Shown piece by piece: positions 45,669 to 56,049 of a DNA stretch of 64,000 nucleotides. Numbering within the stretch: the stretch's first letter is position 1; each line of letters starts with the position of its first letter. The position numbers were made by a program, and so were the translations under genes. Source of the stretch: Muribaculaceae bacterium (GTDB taxonomy: Bacteria; Bacteroidota; Bacteroidia; Bacteroidales; Muribaculaceae). The stretch spans positions 1 to 64,000 of the forward strand of contig JAFLTT010000005.1 of assembly GCA_022509165.1 (NCBI GenBank). The letters are read 5' to 3'. The notes beneath the pieces are model-generated. The model made no database searches. It was not told the origin of the DNA and saw nothing but the letters and a program-made list of their open reading frames with translations.

Positions 45669-48600
45669 ATGAAAAAATCATTCAATATACGAAACGTCGG
45701 GGAGTGGGTTAGAATCTTCCCGGCGTTTGTTTTTACTATGCTTTCAGTTATCTCCTTGAAAGCCAATACCGGTGAATATAAAACTCCCGATTTCGCCTTT
45801 CCTCGAAGTGTGGAACAGAGCGCTGACAGTTTGCTCCATGTCTCATTAAAAGATGGCGACGGGTTGATGGCCTTAAGGGCAACCCTTAATTTGACCCTTG
45901 CCAGAAATCAACTAACCGACGCTGAAAGTGTGGCTCCAAATTTAGTTTTGTTAGATTCAGTAATCGGTAGAATTTCCCAACCTTATAAGTCCATAGGATT
46001 ACTCTTAGAAGCACAGATTCTTAACAATCTCTATTCTCTGGATAAATATACTTTCGATTCACGTAATCTTCCATTGAATATGCCCTTCCCCTCCGATCCG
46101 ACAGAATGGAGTGGTGGAATGTTCCGACATAAGATTTATGAATTAGTGGATTCTGCTGCCAACGGCATCAATTTCATGAAGCCGGAGAATATCGGGAAGA
46201 TATCCGTTTTGCTCAACGATTTTACTTCTGCAGAAGTTTATGGACTAACCATACCTGAATTTATCGCTTTCAAATCGGCAGATATACTTAAAGATTTCAC
46301 TAATGAAAGGGCTGCTACCTTAATTCCATTTTTCCCGGCCCAACAGCAGAAAACCATTGAAGGTAAAAGCCTTAAGAAGGCTCTGGAATTACTCAGCTTA
46401 ATAGAAAATGATTTTGCCCGAAACAATTCAGTAATTCAATCGGCTGCAATACGTGCTTCTATCCCATTGAAATCTGATGCCGAACAAGAACAATTTCTGA
46501 TAAACAATCTGGAAAAACTCAGAAATACTGAAGGCGAAGGAGTTATTCTTTATGAACTATGGAATCGTTACGGGTATTCCCAAAAGAAAGACTATGATGC
46601 CATTGTTTCCTGGCTAAAAAAATATCCTCAGGGATATGGTTCCAATTTGTTGGAAAATGCCAAAAAAGAAATAGAACGTCAACAGATAGATGTTGAATTT
46701 CCTAAGACTGCATTGCCCGGCACTGACATATCAGGCAAGATAACCGTATCAAATATTGATAAGGGATATTTTTTGATTTATAAATTATCTACTGATCAAT
46801 ACAATCAGTATGACAATTTGATTTTAAAGAAATTTACCGGGACCGGAAATCCTGTAAAGGTGATTGAATTTGAAAACCCGGGGCAGGTGCCATTCCGGTT
46901 TGATAAAAATGTGAACTTAGGAGAACTTTCCGAGGGAATATACACCGTTATACCGTCGATGAGTCCTAAATTACCGGCGGGATGGAACAAGACTAACTCA
47001 TCTGCCAATTATTCCACTGTGCGTGTTTCAGAAATTGCTCTCATCACCTCTTTTGATTCAGGCATTAAGGATTCCGGGCGTGTTTACGTGGTGAAAGGGG
47101 CAAACCAGCAACCACTGAAAGGTGCAGTAGTAAAATATTATTCCGGTAATGACAAAACTCCGAAAGGAACCTTAATCACTAATTCAGAGGGCTACGTGAG
47201 AATGCCCAACGGGTATTTCCGTATAGAGGCTACTTATGGTCAGAGTATGGCTCGGTCTGAAGGAGGCTTCAGTTATTATCCACAATCGGTAAAAACCTCT
47301 TTCCACGCCTCTATTCTTACTGACCTTGAGGTTTACCGGCCCGGTGATACTATAAAATTCGCCTTGGTCGGATGGAAACAAGACAAGTATCAAAATTCCC
47401 TTGTGAAAAATTGCAATATAGAAGTGAACCTTATAGATCCCAACGGTAAAACTGCAGGCACATCGATTCTTCGTCTGAATGAAGAAGGAAGATCCAGCAG
47501 TGAAATTATGATACCTTCAGGGAGACTACTGGGGACATATAGTCTTATTGCCAATTTTTCTGATCCGGAATATAAAGGCTCCGGTTCTTGTACAATCCTT
47601 GTTCAAGAATATAAATTGCCCGGATTTTTCGTTTCCATGAATCAGAAGGATGCGGAAAATGATTCTTACGTTTCTTTTGAAGGCATCGCTAAAACCTATA
47701 GCGGAATGCCCGTAAATAATGCTAAGGTAAATATCAAAGTGGAATATCTCCCTTGGAGATGGGGATATTTTGGCAACAATGCTTCTTACTTTACTGATAC
47801 TATTACAGATTCTGAAGGAAATTTCAGCCTTGTTCTGCCTTTGGATGAATTAAAGAATACTCCTTATTCAAGAGGTCGCTTTTCAATCACTGCTGAAGTA
47901 ACATCTGAAGCCGGTGAAACTGAAAAATCTAATCCATTATATTTTTACCTTGGCAAAGGATACGATATCCGGCCGGCAATACCGGATAAGACAGAAGTGG
48001 TAAATGATACCATATCATTCAATGTGCCTGTTTACGACATGGCAGGTTTGCCTCAAAAAACAGAGGTGGATTTTTCAATAATAAATCTTGCCTCGCCTTC
48101 TGATACGATTAAGGGTTACTTTACAAGCCCTACCCTGGATTTAGAATCTACATCTCTTCCTTCCGGCAGATATCGTTTGATCTTTAAAACTAAAGACTCA
48201 GATTCACCGGTCACTACAGAAACCGTGATTTGGAGAAAAGATGACATTAAGGCCCCCTTCCCTACCCCTTTATGGGTACCGGAAACCGAACTTCAATATG
48301 ATACAGAAGAAAAGAGCATTGATGTAATTTTTGGTAGTTATTGGGAAGATTGGATTCTTTGCGTAGTGAGCGATGGTGAGAAGATAATCAGAAATGAATG
48401 GTTGGAACCCCGATCCGATCTTCATCATCTCACTATAGATATTCCGGACGGTAATCCAACTCTTTTCGTGAGTTTATCGGGTATGCATGATCTGGAATCG
48501 GAAACTAATCAAATCACTATTGTGTCAAAAAAGAGCCTGGAAAAATTGACGGTGACCGCATCAAGTTTCCGCGACAAAATAACTTCCGGCGATAAAGAAC

Positions 48601-51239
48601 AGTGGACATTCAGATTCAATATTGGTGAAAATGCTCCTGAAAATGTAAATGTTTTCGCAGTGATGACAGATAAGGCCCTCAATGCCATTCAGGATTTTAA
48701 ATGGGGACTTAATATTTGGAAACCCGGCATATACAATAAAGTCCGTTTATTCCCCCAAAGAGAAGGTTCCGGGGTTTCTTACAAAATTTTCTCCGGATAT
48801 AATAACGTGAGCATAGATTGGCATAAACTCAATCTTATACCCGGATGGCAAACGTATGGATATCCATTGGTTTCTTATTCAAGTTTCCGAACGGGAGGAG
48901 TATATCTTTACAAGGCTATGGCCACAAGAAATGCCATGGCGGATAAAATGAGCGCTACCATGGTCACTGAAGAGGCAGCCTATGATGATGCTGAAGTGGA
49001 AGCACCCCAGGAAAGTGGAATCATTCCTTCCGAGGAACTTAAAGAAGAGGAACAGTTACGTCCGGTAGAAATGCCCGTGGCTTTATTTCTCCCAAATCTG
49101 AAAGCAAATGAGGATGGTGAGATCACAATCGATTTCACGGTTCCAAACTTCAACACAACCTGGCAATTCCAACTGGCAGCTTATACCCCTGATTTGCTCA
49201 ACACTACCTTGGTACTCGATGCCGTAGCTACCAAACCGGTAATGGTGAAGAGTAATCTTCCCCAATTCCTGCGCACCGGAGATGTTGCTTACATTTCATC
49301 CACCATATTCAACAATACTAATGAGAATTTACCCTTAGGAGGAAAAATCCGGGTTATCAACCCCAATAACGGTGAAGTGCTTGTTTCCCACGATGCAGCT
49401 CAAGAAATTGTAGAGCCTTCCGGTAATAGGGTGATTACAGTTTCTTTTAAGGTAGGTGATGACCTCCCGGGGTTAATTGTGAAAAGTTATGGTATTTCTG
49501 AATCGAGTTCCGATGGTGAACAAGGTTTCGTGCCGGTACTTCCTTCAAGCACTCCTGTCACCGAGTCTACTGTGTTCTATGCCAAAAGCAGCCAGGACTC
49601 TATTGAATTAACATTGCCAAAATTGAACAAGGAGGCCAATGTAACGCTTAAGTATTGTGATAATCCTTTATGGGATGTGATACTCTCGCTTCCGGCCTTG
49701 GAGAATTCTGAAAGTGGTGGAGCGCTGGCAGTAGCATCCAACCTTTTTGCCACTATCCTTTCTTCGGATATTATAAATAAAAATGAGAATATAGCATCAG
49801 GAATCGTGGATATTGTCTCCTCCGAAGATTCAACTATTTCTATGTCTCCTCTTCAAAAAGACTCTTCTTTAAAGATTGCAAATTTGTACGCCACTCCATG
49901 GGTGAACGATGCAGAAAGTGAAACCTCTCGCATCAGAAGCCTCGTGAAATATCTTGACCGGGAGAAAGTGGAAAATCTGATCACAAACAATATTCAGCAT
50001 CTTTCCAGACTTCAGCAACCTGACGGGGGCTGGAGCTGGTGGGAAGGAATGAAGTCTTCACCCTATATTACCTCTCAGGTGATTTCTATAATGGGATATC
50101 TGAATCAGAAGGGGCTCCTTAATGCAGAAATGAAAAAGATGTCTCAGAAAGCAGTGAAATATTACGATGGAGTTTTAGTTGAGGAGAAGTCCCAAAATAA
50201 AAAAAATTCACCTGTATCGGTAATAAATTATCTGTATTATCGCAACATGCTTGGATATAGTATGGACAACGGGATGAAACGCATAGAGAAAGAGGTATTA
50301 GATAGTGCCGTGTCTCAATGGAGAAGATGGGATATCTCATCAAAAGCAAAGGCAGCCATGGTGTTTATGAATAAGGAGAAGTACAAGGATGAAGCATCTA
50401 CTATTGTTTCTTCCCTTAAGGAATTCTTAGGCAAAAAAGTAGATTTGCAACAAGATGCTCTACTCCTTGAACTTTTCTATAAAATGGAAGCCGGTTCTGA
50501 GATTGTGGAACAACTCAGGGAATCATTATTCCTGAAGAAGGAAACACAAGACTGGGGCAAAGACCTTATGGCAGCCGGGGTGATCTATACACTTTTACAG
50601 ACCTCCTCACCTATACAAGTCCATAGGAAGGCTCCTGAAGTCTTTATTAACGGTAAGCTACTGCCTTTGTCTTCCACTCAGTCATTAACCGGAAACTATA
50701 CCTTTAATTTAGATCCATCTGATATAGCCGGTAAGAAACTGGTAATAAAAAGAGAAGACGGGTTACCTGCCTGGGGCGGTATAATCAGTCAATGGATACA
50801 GCCTATAGTTGAGGTTAAGAATAAAAGTGTGAGAGACCTCGAAGTTGAAAAGCATCTATATATAGAAGATTCCAAAGGCAATGTAAAAGAAGTGAAATCA
50901 TTCCGACAGGGTGATAAAATTAAGGTTGTTCTTAATATTACCTGTAGGAAAGATATGGATTATGTAGTGATCGCAGACTCTCGTTCGGCTTGCCTTCAGC
51001 CCGACAATCAAGTATCAGGGATTGTAAATGTAGATGGAATTACTTCTTATCGGGAAATAAGAAAAGATAAGACCTCTTTCTTTATTGAGAATCTAAGATC
51101 GGGTAACTATGTTATCAGTTATGATTGCCATGCCGACCGTTGCGGCATCTACTCTCTGGGAATTGCAGAGGTACAATCATTGTATTCACCGGCACAAGTG
51201 GCACATTCGTCCGGGAAGGCAATAGAAATCTCAAACTAA
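45669..51239 (+). CDS. Alpha-2-macroglobulin-like protein lacking the thioester motif
   Basis: This giant protein of 1,856 residues starts at the ATG at 45669 (MKKSFNIRNVGEW), 7 bp beyond the Spy-like stop. An N-terminal signal is followed by helical repeats, then macroglobulin domains (VYRPGDTIKFALVGW, VQEYKLPGF), the A2M core (MPVALFLPNLKANEDGEITIDFTVPNFNTTW) and the helical barrel (SRLQQPDGGWSWWEGM). Where thioester members have CxEQ, this one reads ALENSESGGALAVASN, so it cannot bind attackers covalently. It probably lies in the periplasm or outer membrane and traps or senses proteases. It may be controlled by the sigma factor upstream. Confidence 0.88.
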   Translation: MKKSFNIRNVGEWVRIFPAFVFTMLSVISLKANTGEYKTPDFAFPRSVEQSADSLLHVSLKDGDGLMALRATLNLTLARNQLTDAESVAPNLVLLDSVIGRISQPYKSIGLLLEAQILNNLYSLDKYTFDSRNLPLNMPFPSDPTEWSGGMFRHKIYELVDSAANGINFMKPENIGKISVLLNDFTSAEVYGLTIPEFIAFKSADILKDFTNERAATLIPFFPAQQQKTIEGKSLKKALELLSLIENDFARNNSVIQSAAIRASIPLKSDAEQEQFLINNLEKLRNTEGEGVILYELWNRYGYSQKKDYDAIVSWLKKYPQGYGSNLLENAKKEIERQQIDVEFPKTALPGTDISGKITVSNIDKGYFLIYKLSTDQYNQYDNLILKKFTGTGNPVKVIEFENPGQVPFRFDKNVNLGELSEGIYTVIPSMSPKLPAGWNKTNSSANYSTVRVSEIALITSFDSGIKDSGRVYVVKGANQQPLKGAVVKYYSGNDKTPKGTLITNSEGYVRMPNGYFRIEATYGQSMARSEGGFSYYPQSVKTSFHASILTDLEVYRPGDTIKFALVGWKQDKYQNSLVKNCNIEVNLIDPNGKTAGTSILRLNEEGRSSSEIMIPSGRLLGTYSLIANFSDPEYKGSGSCTILVQEYKLPGFFVSMNQKDAENDSYVSFEGIAKTYSGMPVNNAKVNIKVEYLPWRWGYFGNNASYFTDTITDSEGNFSLVLPLDELKNTPYSRGRFSITAEVTSEAGETEKSNPLYFYLGKGYDIRPAIPDKTEVVNDTISFNVPVYDMAGLPQKTEVDFSIINLASPSDTIKGYFTSPTLDLESTSLPSGRYRLIFKTKDSDSPVTTETVIWRKDDIKAPFPTPLWVPETELQYDTEEKSIDVIFGSYWEDWILCVVSDGEKIIRNEWLEPRSDLHHLTIDIPDGNPTLFVSLSGMHDLESETNQITIVSKKSLEKLTVTASSFRDKITSGDKEQWTFRFNIGENAPENVNVFAVMTDKALNAIQDFKWGLNIWKPGIYNKVRLFPQREGSGVSYKIFSGYNNVSIDWHKLNLIPGWQTYGYPLVSYSSFRTGGVYLYKAMATRNAMADKMSATMVTEEAAYDDAEVEAPQESGIIPSEELKEEEQLRPVEMPVALFLPNLKANEDGEITIDFTVPNFNTTWQFQLAAYTPDLLNTTLVLDAVATKPVMVKSNLPQFLRTGDVAYISSTIFNNTNENLPLGGKIRVINPNNGEVLVSHDAAQEIVEPSGNRVITVSFKVGDDLPGLIVKSYGISESSSDGEQGFVPVLPSSTPVTESTVFYAKSSQDSIELTLPKLNKEANVTLKYCDNPLWDVILSLPALENSESGGALAVASNLFATILSSDIINKNENIASGIVDIVSSEDSTISMSPLQKDSSLKIANLYATPWVNDAESETSRIRSLVKYLDREKVENLITNNIQHLSRLQQPDGGWSWWEGMKSSPYITSQVISIMGYLNQKGLLNAEMKKMSQKAVKYYDGVLVEEKSQNKKNSPVSVINYLYYRNMLGYSMDNGMKRIEKEVLDSAVSQWRRWDISSKAKAAMVFMNKEKYKDEASTIVSSLKEFLGKKVDLQQDALLLELFYKMEAGSEIVEQLRESLFLKKETQDWGKDLMAAGVIYTLLQTSSPIQVHRKAPEVFINGKLLPLSSTQSLTGNYTFNLDPSDIAGKKLVIKREDGLPAWGGIISQWIQPIVEVKNKSVRDLEVEKHLYIEDSKGNVKEVKSFRQGDKIKVVLNITCRKDMDYVVIADSRSACLQPDNQVSGIVNVDGITSYREIRKDKTSFFIENLRSGNYVISYDCHADRCGIYSLGIAEVQSLYSPAQVAHSSGKAIEISN

Positions 51240-52150
51240 TATATCACCGTTCTTAGCCCCTCCCGGTTGAGAATGACATTAGGAAAAACTTCTTGAGCCT
51301 CCTTCAAAAAACCAATGTCATCTTTATAGCGTGAAGAATAGTGGCCTGTGAGAAGTCGTTTTGCTCCTGCATCACGGGCCACCATTGCTGCCTGTCGGGC
51401 TGTGGAATGTCCTCGTTCTCTGGCATCGGCTTCTCGATCATCAAGATAAGTCGTTTCATGAAATAAGAGGTCTACAGGCCCAATCTTATGGGCAATCTCC
51501 GGCATGTATCCTGTATCTCCGATATGTGCGTAAGAATAGGAGGGATCGGCATCTGTGGTGAGCATCTTGTTGGATATCACTCTCCCATCGGGTTTAATAA
51601 AGTCTTCACCCTCCTTTATTCTCTTCATCATTGCTACCGGCACTTCATGAAAGGTGGTCATTTCAGGATTGATATGACGCTGCTTCGGTTTCTCCTCAAA
51701 AACGAATCCTACCGTTGGCACTCTGTGTTTTAAGGGGATTGTACGTACAGAAAGAGATTTATTATCAAGAATGATTGCCTCTTCCGGTTTTATAATATTA
51801 AAATTAAGGTTGAATGACTTTTCCTTGCAGAAGTAATCGATTATCTGTTTCAGTTGTCTGGCTCCCTCCGGAAAAGTATGGATAGTCAGTTCACCACCGA
51901 TATTATGTAGGTCGAGTGTACTGATTAAGCCCGGTAGTCCTAATACATGGTCACCGTGCAAATGGGTAATGAAAATATGTCTTAATTTAGAAAAGGAAAG
52001 GCGTTGGCGCATGAAGGCCAATTGGGCTCCCTCTCCACAGTCTATCATATATAATGTGCCTCGGTGATCTACCACGGTACATGAAGGCTGATGAAGAAGG
52101 GATGGTTTTGCCGAGCCACACCCTAAGGAATGGACTGTGAAATTGCTCAT
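51236..52150 (-). CDS. rnz: Ribonuclease Z
   Basis: This metallo-beta-lactamase-fold nuclease of 304 residues matures tRNA 3' ends. The zinc motif HLHGDH is at residues 63-68; HIGDTGYMPEI, FHETTYLDD and GHYSSRY supply the other ligands. It overlaps sdaA by ATGA. Its stop overlaps that of the convergent macroglobulin gene by 3 bp, leaving no room for a conventional terminator between them. Confidence 0.95.
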   Translation of the reverse strand: MSNFTVHSLGCGSAKPSLLHQPSCTVVDHRGTLYMIDCGEGAQLAFMRQRLSFSKLRHIFITHLHGDHVLGLPGLISTLDLHNIGGELTIHTFPEGARQLKQIIDYFCKEKSFNLNFNIIKPEEAIILDNKSLSVRTIPLKHRVPTVGFVFEEKPKQRHINPEMTTFHEVPVAMMKRIKEGEDFIKPDGRVISNKMLTTDADPSYSYAHIGDTGYMPEIAHKIGPVDLLFHETTYLDDREADARERGHSTARQAAMVARDAGAKRLLTGHYSSRYKDDIGFLKEAQEVFPNVILNREGLRTVIY

Positions 52151-53364
52151 TGCACATGTTCCACCTTAAAATCACGTGCCAGGCCTCCTGTGCCGGTCTC
52201 TTTATACAAAGAAGGAAGGTCATGACCCGTCTCTTTCATCACTTGTATAAGTTTGTCGAAACTTACCCGGTGTTTTCCGTCAGAGAATGTGGAATAAATA
52301 TTAGCATCGAGGGCTCGGGCTGCCGCATAGGCATTTCGCTCGATACAGGGAATTTGTACCAGTCCGCATACAGGGTCGCATGTCATTCCAAGGTGATGTT
52401 CAAGACCCATCTCGGCGGCATACTCTATCTGGGCCGGAGTACCACCAAACAATTGGCAGGCAGCGCCGGCTGCCATAGCACAGGCCACACCTACTTCCCC
52501 CTGGCAACCTACATCTGCTCCGGAGATGCTGGCGTTATGTTTCACTACATTCCCTATCAGGGCTGCGGTAGCCAGGGCATGATACATCTCTATATCAGAG
52601 AAATTACGGCTTTTCCACAAATGATAAAGAACAGCCGGCACTACCCCGCAACTGCCGCATGTGGGGGCAGTTACTATCACTCCTCCTGCAGCATTTTCCT
52701 CACTCACTGCAAGAGCATAAGAGAAAACCAGACCTCTTGAACGAAGATTATCTCGGAAGCCTCCGGCACGCATATAATATGAACGCGCCTTCCTACGAAG
52801 ATTAAGGGGACCGGGAAGTCTTCCATCCGTCACAAGCCCTCGTTCTACAGAAGCTTTCATTGTATCCCACACTTCTGCCAGGAAGTCATTGATATCCTTC
52901 CCTTCAGTATGCTCTACATATTCCCAATAGCATCTTCCGCTTTTTTCGCAATAATCCATTATCTCAGTCATGGTATTACGATTGTAAATCTCCGGGCTTC
53001 CCTGGTTGGAAACTCCCGACTCTTCTATCGCCCCACCACCGACGCTATAGACAGTCCATTCATCAGATGGCAATCCTGCCTCATTCAGACTTCTGAAAGT
53101 CATTCCATTAGGATGATAAGGAAGGAAAACATCCGGTTTCCAGATAATATTCACAGGCATTTCTGTCTTCTCAAGCACATCGATGATTGCTTCATCGGTC
53201 ATGTGTCCTTTTCCGGTTGCAGCAAGACTACCATATAACACCACTTCATATCCGGAAGCATGTTTATGCTTTTCCAAAAAGATTTCTGCCGCTTTTCTCG
53301 GACCCATTGTATGACTTGAAGAGGGACCCGTTCCTATCCTATATAATTCTCTGATTGATTTCAT
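52147..53364 (-). CDS. sdaA: L-serine dehydratase, single-chain iron-sulfur type
   Basis: This protein of 405 residues combines the beta domain (IRELYRIGTGPSSSHTMGPRKAAEIF) and alpha domain (ASISGADVGCQGEVGVACAMAAG; APTCGSCGVVPAVLYH) in one chain. It deaminates serine to pyruvate with a 4Fe-4S cluster, whose Cys ligands are among those in APTCGSCG, DVGCQGE and TCDPVCGLVQIPCIERN. It shares a promoter and transcript with rnz. Confidence 0.95.
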   Translation of the reverse strand: MKSIRELYRIGTGPSSSHTMGPRKAAEIFLEKHKHASGYEVVLYGSLAATGKGHMTDEAIIDVLEKTEMPVNIIWKPDVFLPYHPNGMTFRSLNEAGLPSDEWTVYSVGGGAIEESGVSNQGSPEIYNRNTMTEIMDYCEKSGRCYWEYVEHTEGKDINDFLAEVWDTMKASVERGLVTDGRLPGPLNLRRKARSYYMRAGGFRDNLRSRGLVFSYALAVSEENAAGGVIVTAPTCGSCGVVPAVLYHLWKSRNFSDIEMYHALATAALIGNVVKHNASISGADVGCQGEVGVACAMAAGAACQLFGGTPAQIEYAAEMGLEHHLGMTCDPVCGLVQIPCIERNAYAAARALDANIYSTFSDGKHRVSFDKLIQVMKETGHDLPSLYKETGTGGLARDFKVEHVQ

Positions 53365-53379
53365 GGATTAGATTTTTTA

Positions 53380-53411
53380 CAAATTTAACTAAGTAATGAG
53401 TAAGTTACAAA
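53380..53411 (-). promoter_or_regulatory. Promoter of sdaA-rnz
   Basis: On the minus strand this is TTTG, 20 bases, TAAATTTG, a full consensus match. The start is expected near 53374, only about 10 nt upstream of the ATG. Confidence 0.65.
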
Positions 53412-53425
53412 AGTCTTATGAAAAT

Positions 53426-53456
53426 AAATAGGACGCGAACCGGTCGCGCCCTATTT
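53426..53456 (-). terminator. Terminator of the biotin-dependent carboxyltransferase gene
   Basis: The arms 53426-53437 and 53445-53456 pair over 12 bp in the minus-strand RNA (one G-U), followed by a T-rich run. It lies 40 bp beyond the stop at 53497. Confidence 0.7.
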
Positions 53457-53496
53457 GAATACTATTTATATCTCTTCTTTAAATAAATACTGTATA

Positions 53497-55830
53497 TCAC
53501 TTGGGTTGGGATATCCGGATTGAAACAGTGCCGTCAGGTGCTACAGAAACATTGAGAGAAGTACCGGGAGCCAGACTTATTATCTGTTCATCCTTCACTG
53601 TCACCTTCTTTACCGGTTGCTTGTAATTACCGGTACCACCCTCTACTTTATGCAGTGCACGCAATGAATCGAAACCCTTCACCGGAGTCACTTTACCGGG
53701 AGCAGCAGCCGGTTTCTGTACCGGAGCAGCAGCTTTTGGAGCCGCCGTGGCATCACCTGCCTTTTGCCATCGAAGTATGGGCTGGTCGGTAGACATTACA
53801 TCACCATCGTTGAGCAACAGGGCTTCAATCACTCCATCTTGCTCCGCAAGAAGATTGTTTTCCATCTTCATAGCTTCATATATAAGAAGAGTGTCACCGG
53901 CCTTAACTGCCTGCCCGGGCTTAACTTTAAATTGGAGTATAGTGCCACCCATGGGTGCAACCAATACCTGAGAATTTCCGGTATCTAACACAGCCGGTTT
54001 AGCGCCTTCACCGGCTTCTCCTTCAAATTCAATCAGAGGTTGGTTAGTAGAAATCACGTCTCCCTCTTTTACCAGAATTTTCTTGACTTTTCCACCGATT
54101 TCAGTAGCAAGGTCATTTTCCATCTTCATGGCTTCGTACACCAGTACCACGTCGCCCGGTTTCACGTCATCTCCCGGTTTAACTTTTAAAGAAAGAACCG
54201 TACCTCCCATTGGAGCATTGAATACAGGTCCGTTGCCAACTTCTGTTTGAGTTTCTCCCTTGCCGGACTTATCATCTGCGTGTGCGCCTTTTGCCTCATA
54301 TTCAGCTTTACGCAAATTCATTAGATAGGTCTTGGCCACTGTGGGAAGAAGTTCAAGGAGCAAATATTCCTCCTCATTCTTTGCAAGTTTTACTCCTCCA
54401 TATTGTTCGAGCACCGGATTTTCCGGTTTCTTGTAACTTGCCACATCATAAGGTTTCTCTTCAGCATCACCGGTGATATGTTTACGGAAAGAAGGATCAA
54501 TTTCCACAGGGGTCTTGCCATATTCACCTTTTACAAGCGAGATGAATTGATTGCTCTTCGTGGTATAATCCGGTTTTCCGTTTCTTCTGTCCATAGCCAG
54601 TGATACAGCCTGCGAGCCTACAATCTGACTTGTGGGTGTCACGAGAGGTACTAATCCCGCATCACGCCTTACTTTGGGAATTAGCGCCATAGCTTCTTCT
54701 ATTACATCCTCGGCATTGAGGGCACGAAGATTGGCAACCATATTGGAATACATTCCGCCCGGCACCTCAGCTTCTTTCACAATGAGGTTGGGTTTCGGGA
54801 ATCCGAAATAAGCATCGATCTTATGACAAGCATCCAGGAGTTCCTCCTCACGGTCCTCTTTAGCAGCTTTGATTGCACGGTCGAATTCTGCATCAATTTC
54901 CTTAGGCATGGCTGCATAGGCCTCATCAAAGTCTCTCTGCCATTTATCTTTATTCAGGTCGTAATCGCTTAATGCCATACGTGCCTCTTTGAGTGCTTCG
55001 CGAATTTTAGCTACTGCAGCCATATCCACGTCTAACTCGATACCCAGTTTCTTGCAGAAAATATCTACAAGCTCAATGGCAGGCGCAGCACTTCCTCCAC
55101 CAAACCACCATATATTGGTATCTACAATATCCACTCCTTGTATTATGGAAGTAAGCACAGATGCCAGACCATAACCCGGGGTACAGTGAGTGTGGAAGTC
55201 CACCGGCACTTTTAGCGCTGCCTTGAGTTTGGGCATAAGCGAATAAATACGCGATGGATTCACAAGACCTGCCATATCCTTCAGGGTAATCATCTTCGCA
55301 CCCAGTTTCTCCATCTCTACTGCAAGATTTACGAAATACTCATCGGTGAAAATCTTCTCATCTTCAGGAGTACCCTTAGGATCAATGGTATAACATACTG
55401 CAGTATCTGCGATGCCTCCAAGTTCATTGATCATCTTGATTGATGACTTGATGTTGTCGATGTCATTCAATGCATCAAAGATACGCATTATGTTGAGACC
55501 GTTTTTGATAGCCTCGCTGTAGAAACCTTCCAGCACACTGTCGGGATAAGGTACATACCCAAAAAGGTTTCTGCCTCGTGAAAGTGCACTTAATAAGGAA
55601 ATTCCCTTCATGGCTTTACTGCACTCACGCAGACGGTGCCATGGGCTCTCTCCAAGATAACGCATCACAGAGTCCGGAACCGCCCCTCCCCATACTTCCA
55701 TTATATAAAATTTTGCATCACGATAAAGGGGGAGCAACTTGTCGATATTTTCTTGCTTCATGCGTGTGGCAAAGAGAGATTGTTGGCCGTCACGCAATGT
55801 CAAATCTCTTATTTTCAGTTTTCTTACCAT
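53497..55830 (-). CDS. Pyruvate/oxaloacetate carboxyltransferase with two biotinyl domains
   Basis: This protein of 777 residues starts with the carboxyltransferase barrel (LTLRDGQQSLFATRM; metal site DFHTHCTPG at 211-219; essential Lys in ITLKDMAGL). The PYC/OadA helical domain follows. Two tandem biotin-carrier domains then occur, each with EAMKMEN, placing biotinyl lysines at about K569 and K655. A Pro/Ala-rich linker and a short beta tail end the protein. It probably forms oxaloacetate-linked carboxyl transfer in a pyruvate carboxylase or decarboxylase pathway; its carboxylase partner is not in the window. Family members normally carry one biotinyl domain. Confidence 0.9.
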   Translation of the reverse strand: MVRKLKIRDLTLRDGQQSLFATRMKQENIDKLLPLYRDAKFYIMEVWGGAVPDSVMRYLGESPWHRLRECSKAMKGISLLSALSRGRNLFGYVPYPDSVLEGFYSEAIKNGLNIMRIFDALNDIDNIKSSIKMINELGGIADTAVCYTIDPKGTPEDEKIFTDEYFVNLAVEMEKLGAKMITLKDMAGLVNPSRIYSLMPKLKAALKVPVDFHTHCTPGYGLASVLTSIIQGVDIVDTNIWWFGGGSAAPAIELVDIFCKKLGIELDVDMAAVAKIREALKEARMALSDYDLNKDKWQRDFDEAYAAMPKEIDAEFDRAIKAAKEDREEELLDACHKIDAYFGFPKPNLIVKEAEVPGGMYSNMVANLRALNAEDVIEEAMALIPKVRRDAGLVPLVTPTSQIVGSQAVSLAMDRRNGKPDYTTKSNQFISLVKGEYGKTPVEIDPSFRKHITGDAEEKPYDVASYKKPENPVLEQYGGVKLAKNEEEYLLLELLPTVAKTYLMNLRKAEYEAKGAHADDKSGKGETQTEVGNGPVFNAPMGGTVLSLKVKPGDDVKPGDVVLVYEAMKMENDLATEIGGKVKKILVKEGDVISTNQPLIEFEGEAGEGAKPAVLDTGNSQVLVAPMGGTILQFKVKPGQAVKAGDTLLIYEAMKMENNLLAEQDGVIEALLLNDGDVMSTDQPILRWQKAGDATAAPKAAAPVQKPAAAPGKVTPVKGFDSLRALHKVEGGTGNYKQPVKKVTVKDEQIISLAPGTSLNVSVAPDGTVSIRISQPK

Positions 55831-55870
55831 AAGTATATTAGTGTTTTTTAAAATGGTATAGATATGTGGT

Positions 55871-55902
55871 CAAAATTAATCATAAAATTCAAAAATCACA
55901 AA
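55871..55902 (-). promoter_or_regulatory. Promoter of the carboxyltransferase gene
   Basis: On the minus strand this is TTTG, 20 bases, TAATTTTG, a full consensus match. Transcription should start near 55865, with a leader of about 35 nt. Confidence 0.65.
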
Positions 55903-56049
55903 TTATGAAACATAGATAAACACTACCTTTCCACTATGTTTTCAGCCTCTCGTGATTTATTGAGAAAAATTATCACTCTAAGCCTTGAAAATAGGAATTT
56001 TTTCCATGAGATTTCTTAATTTTGTGGCTTAAAATAACTGCAAGAATCT

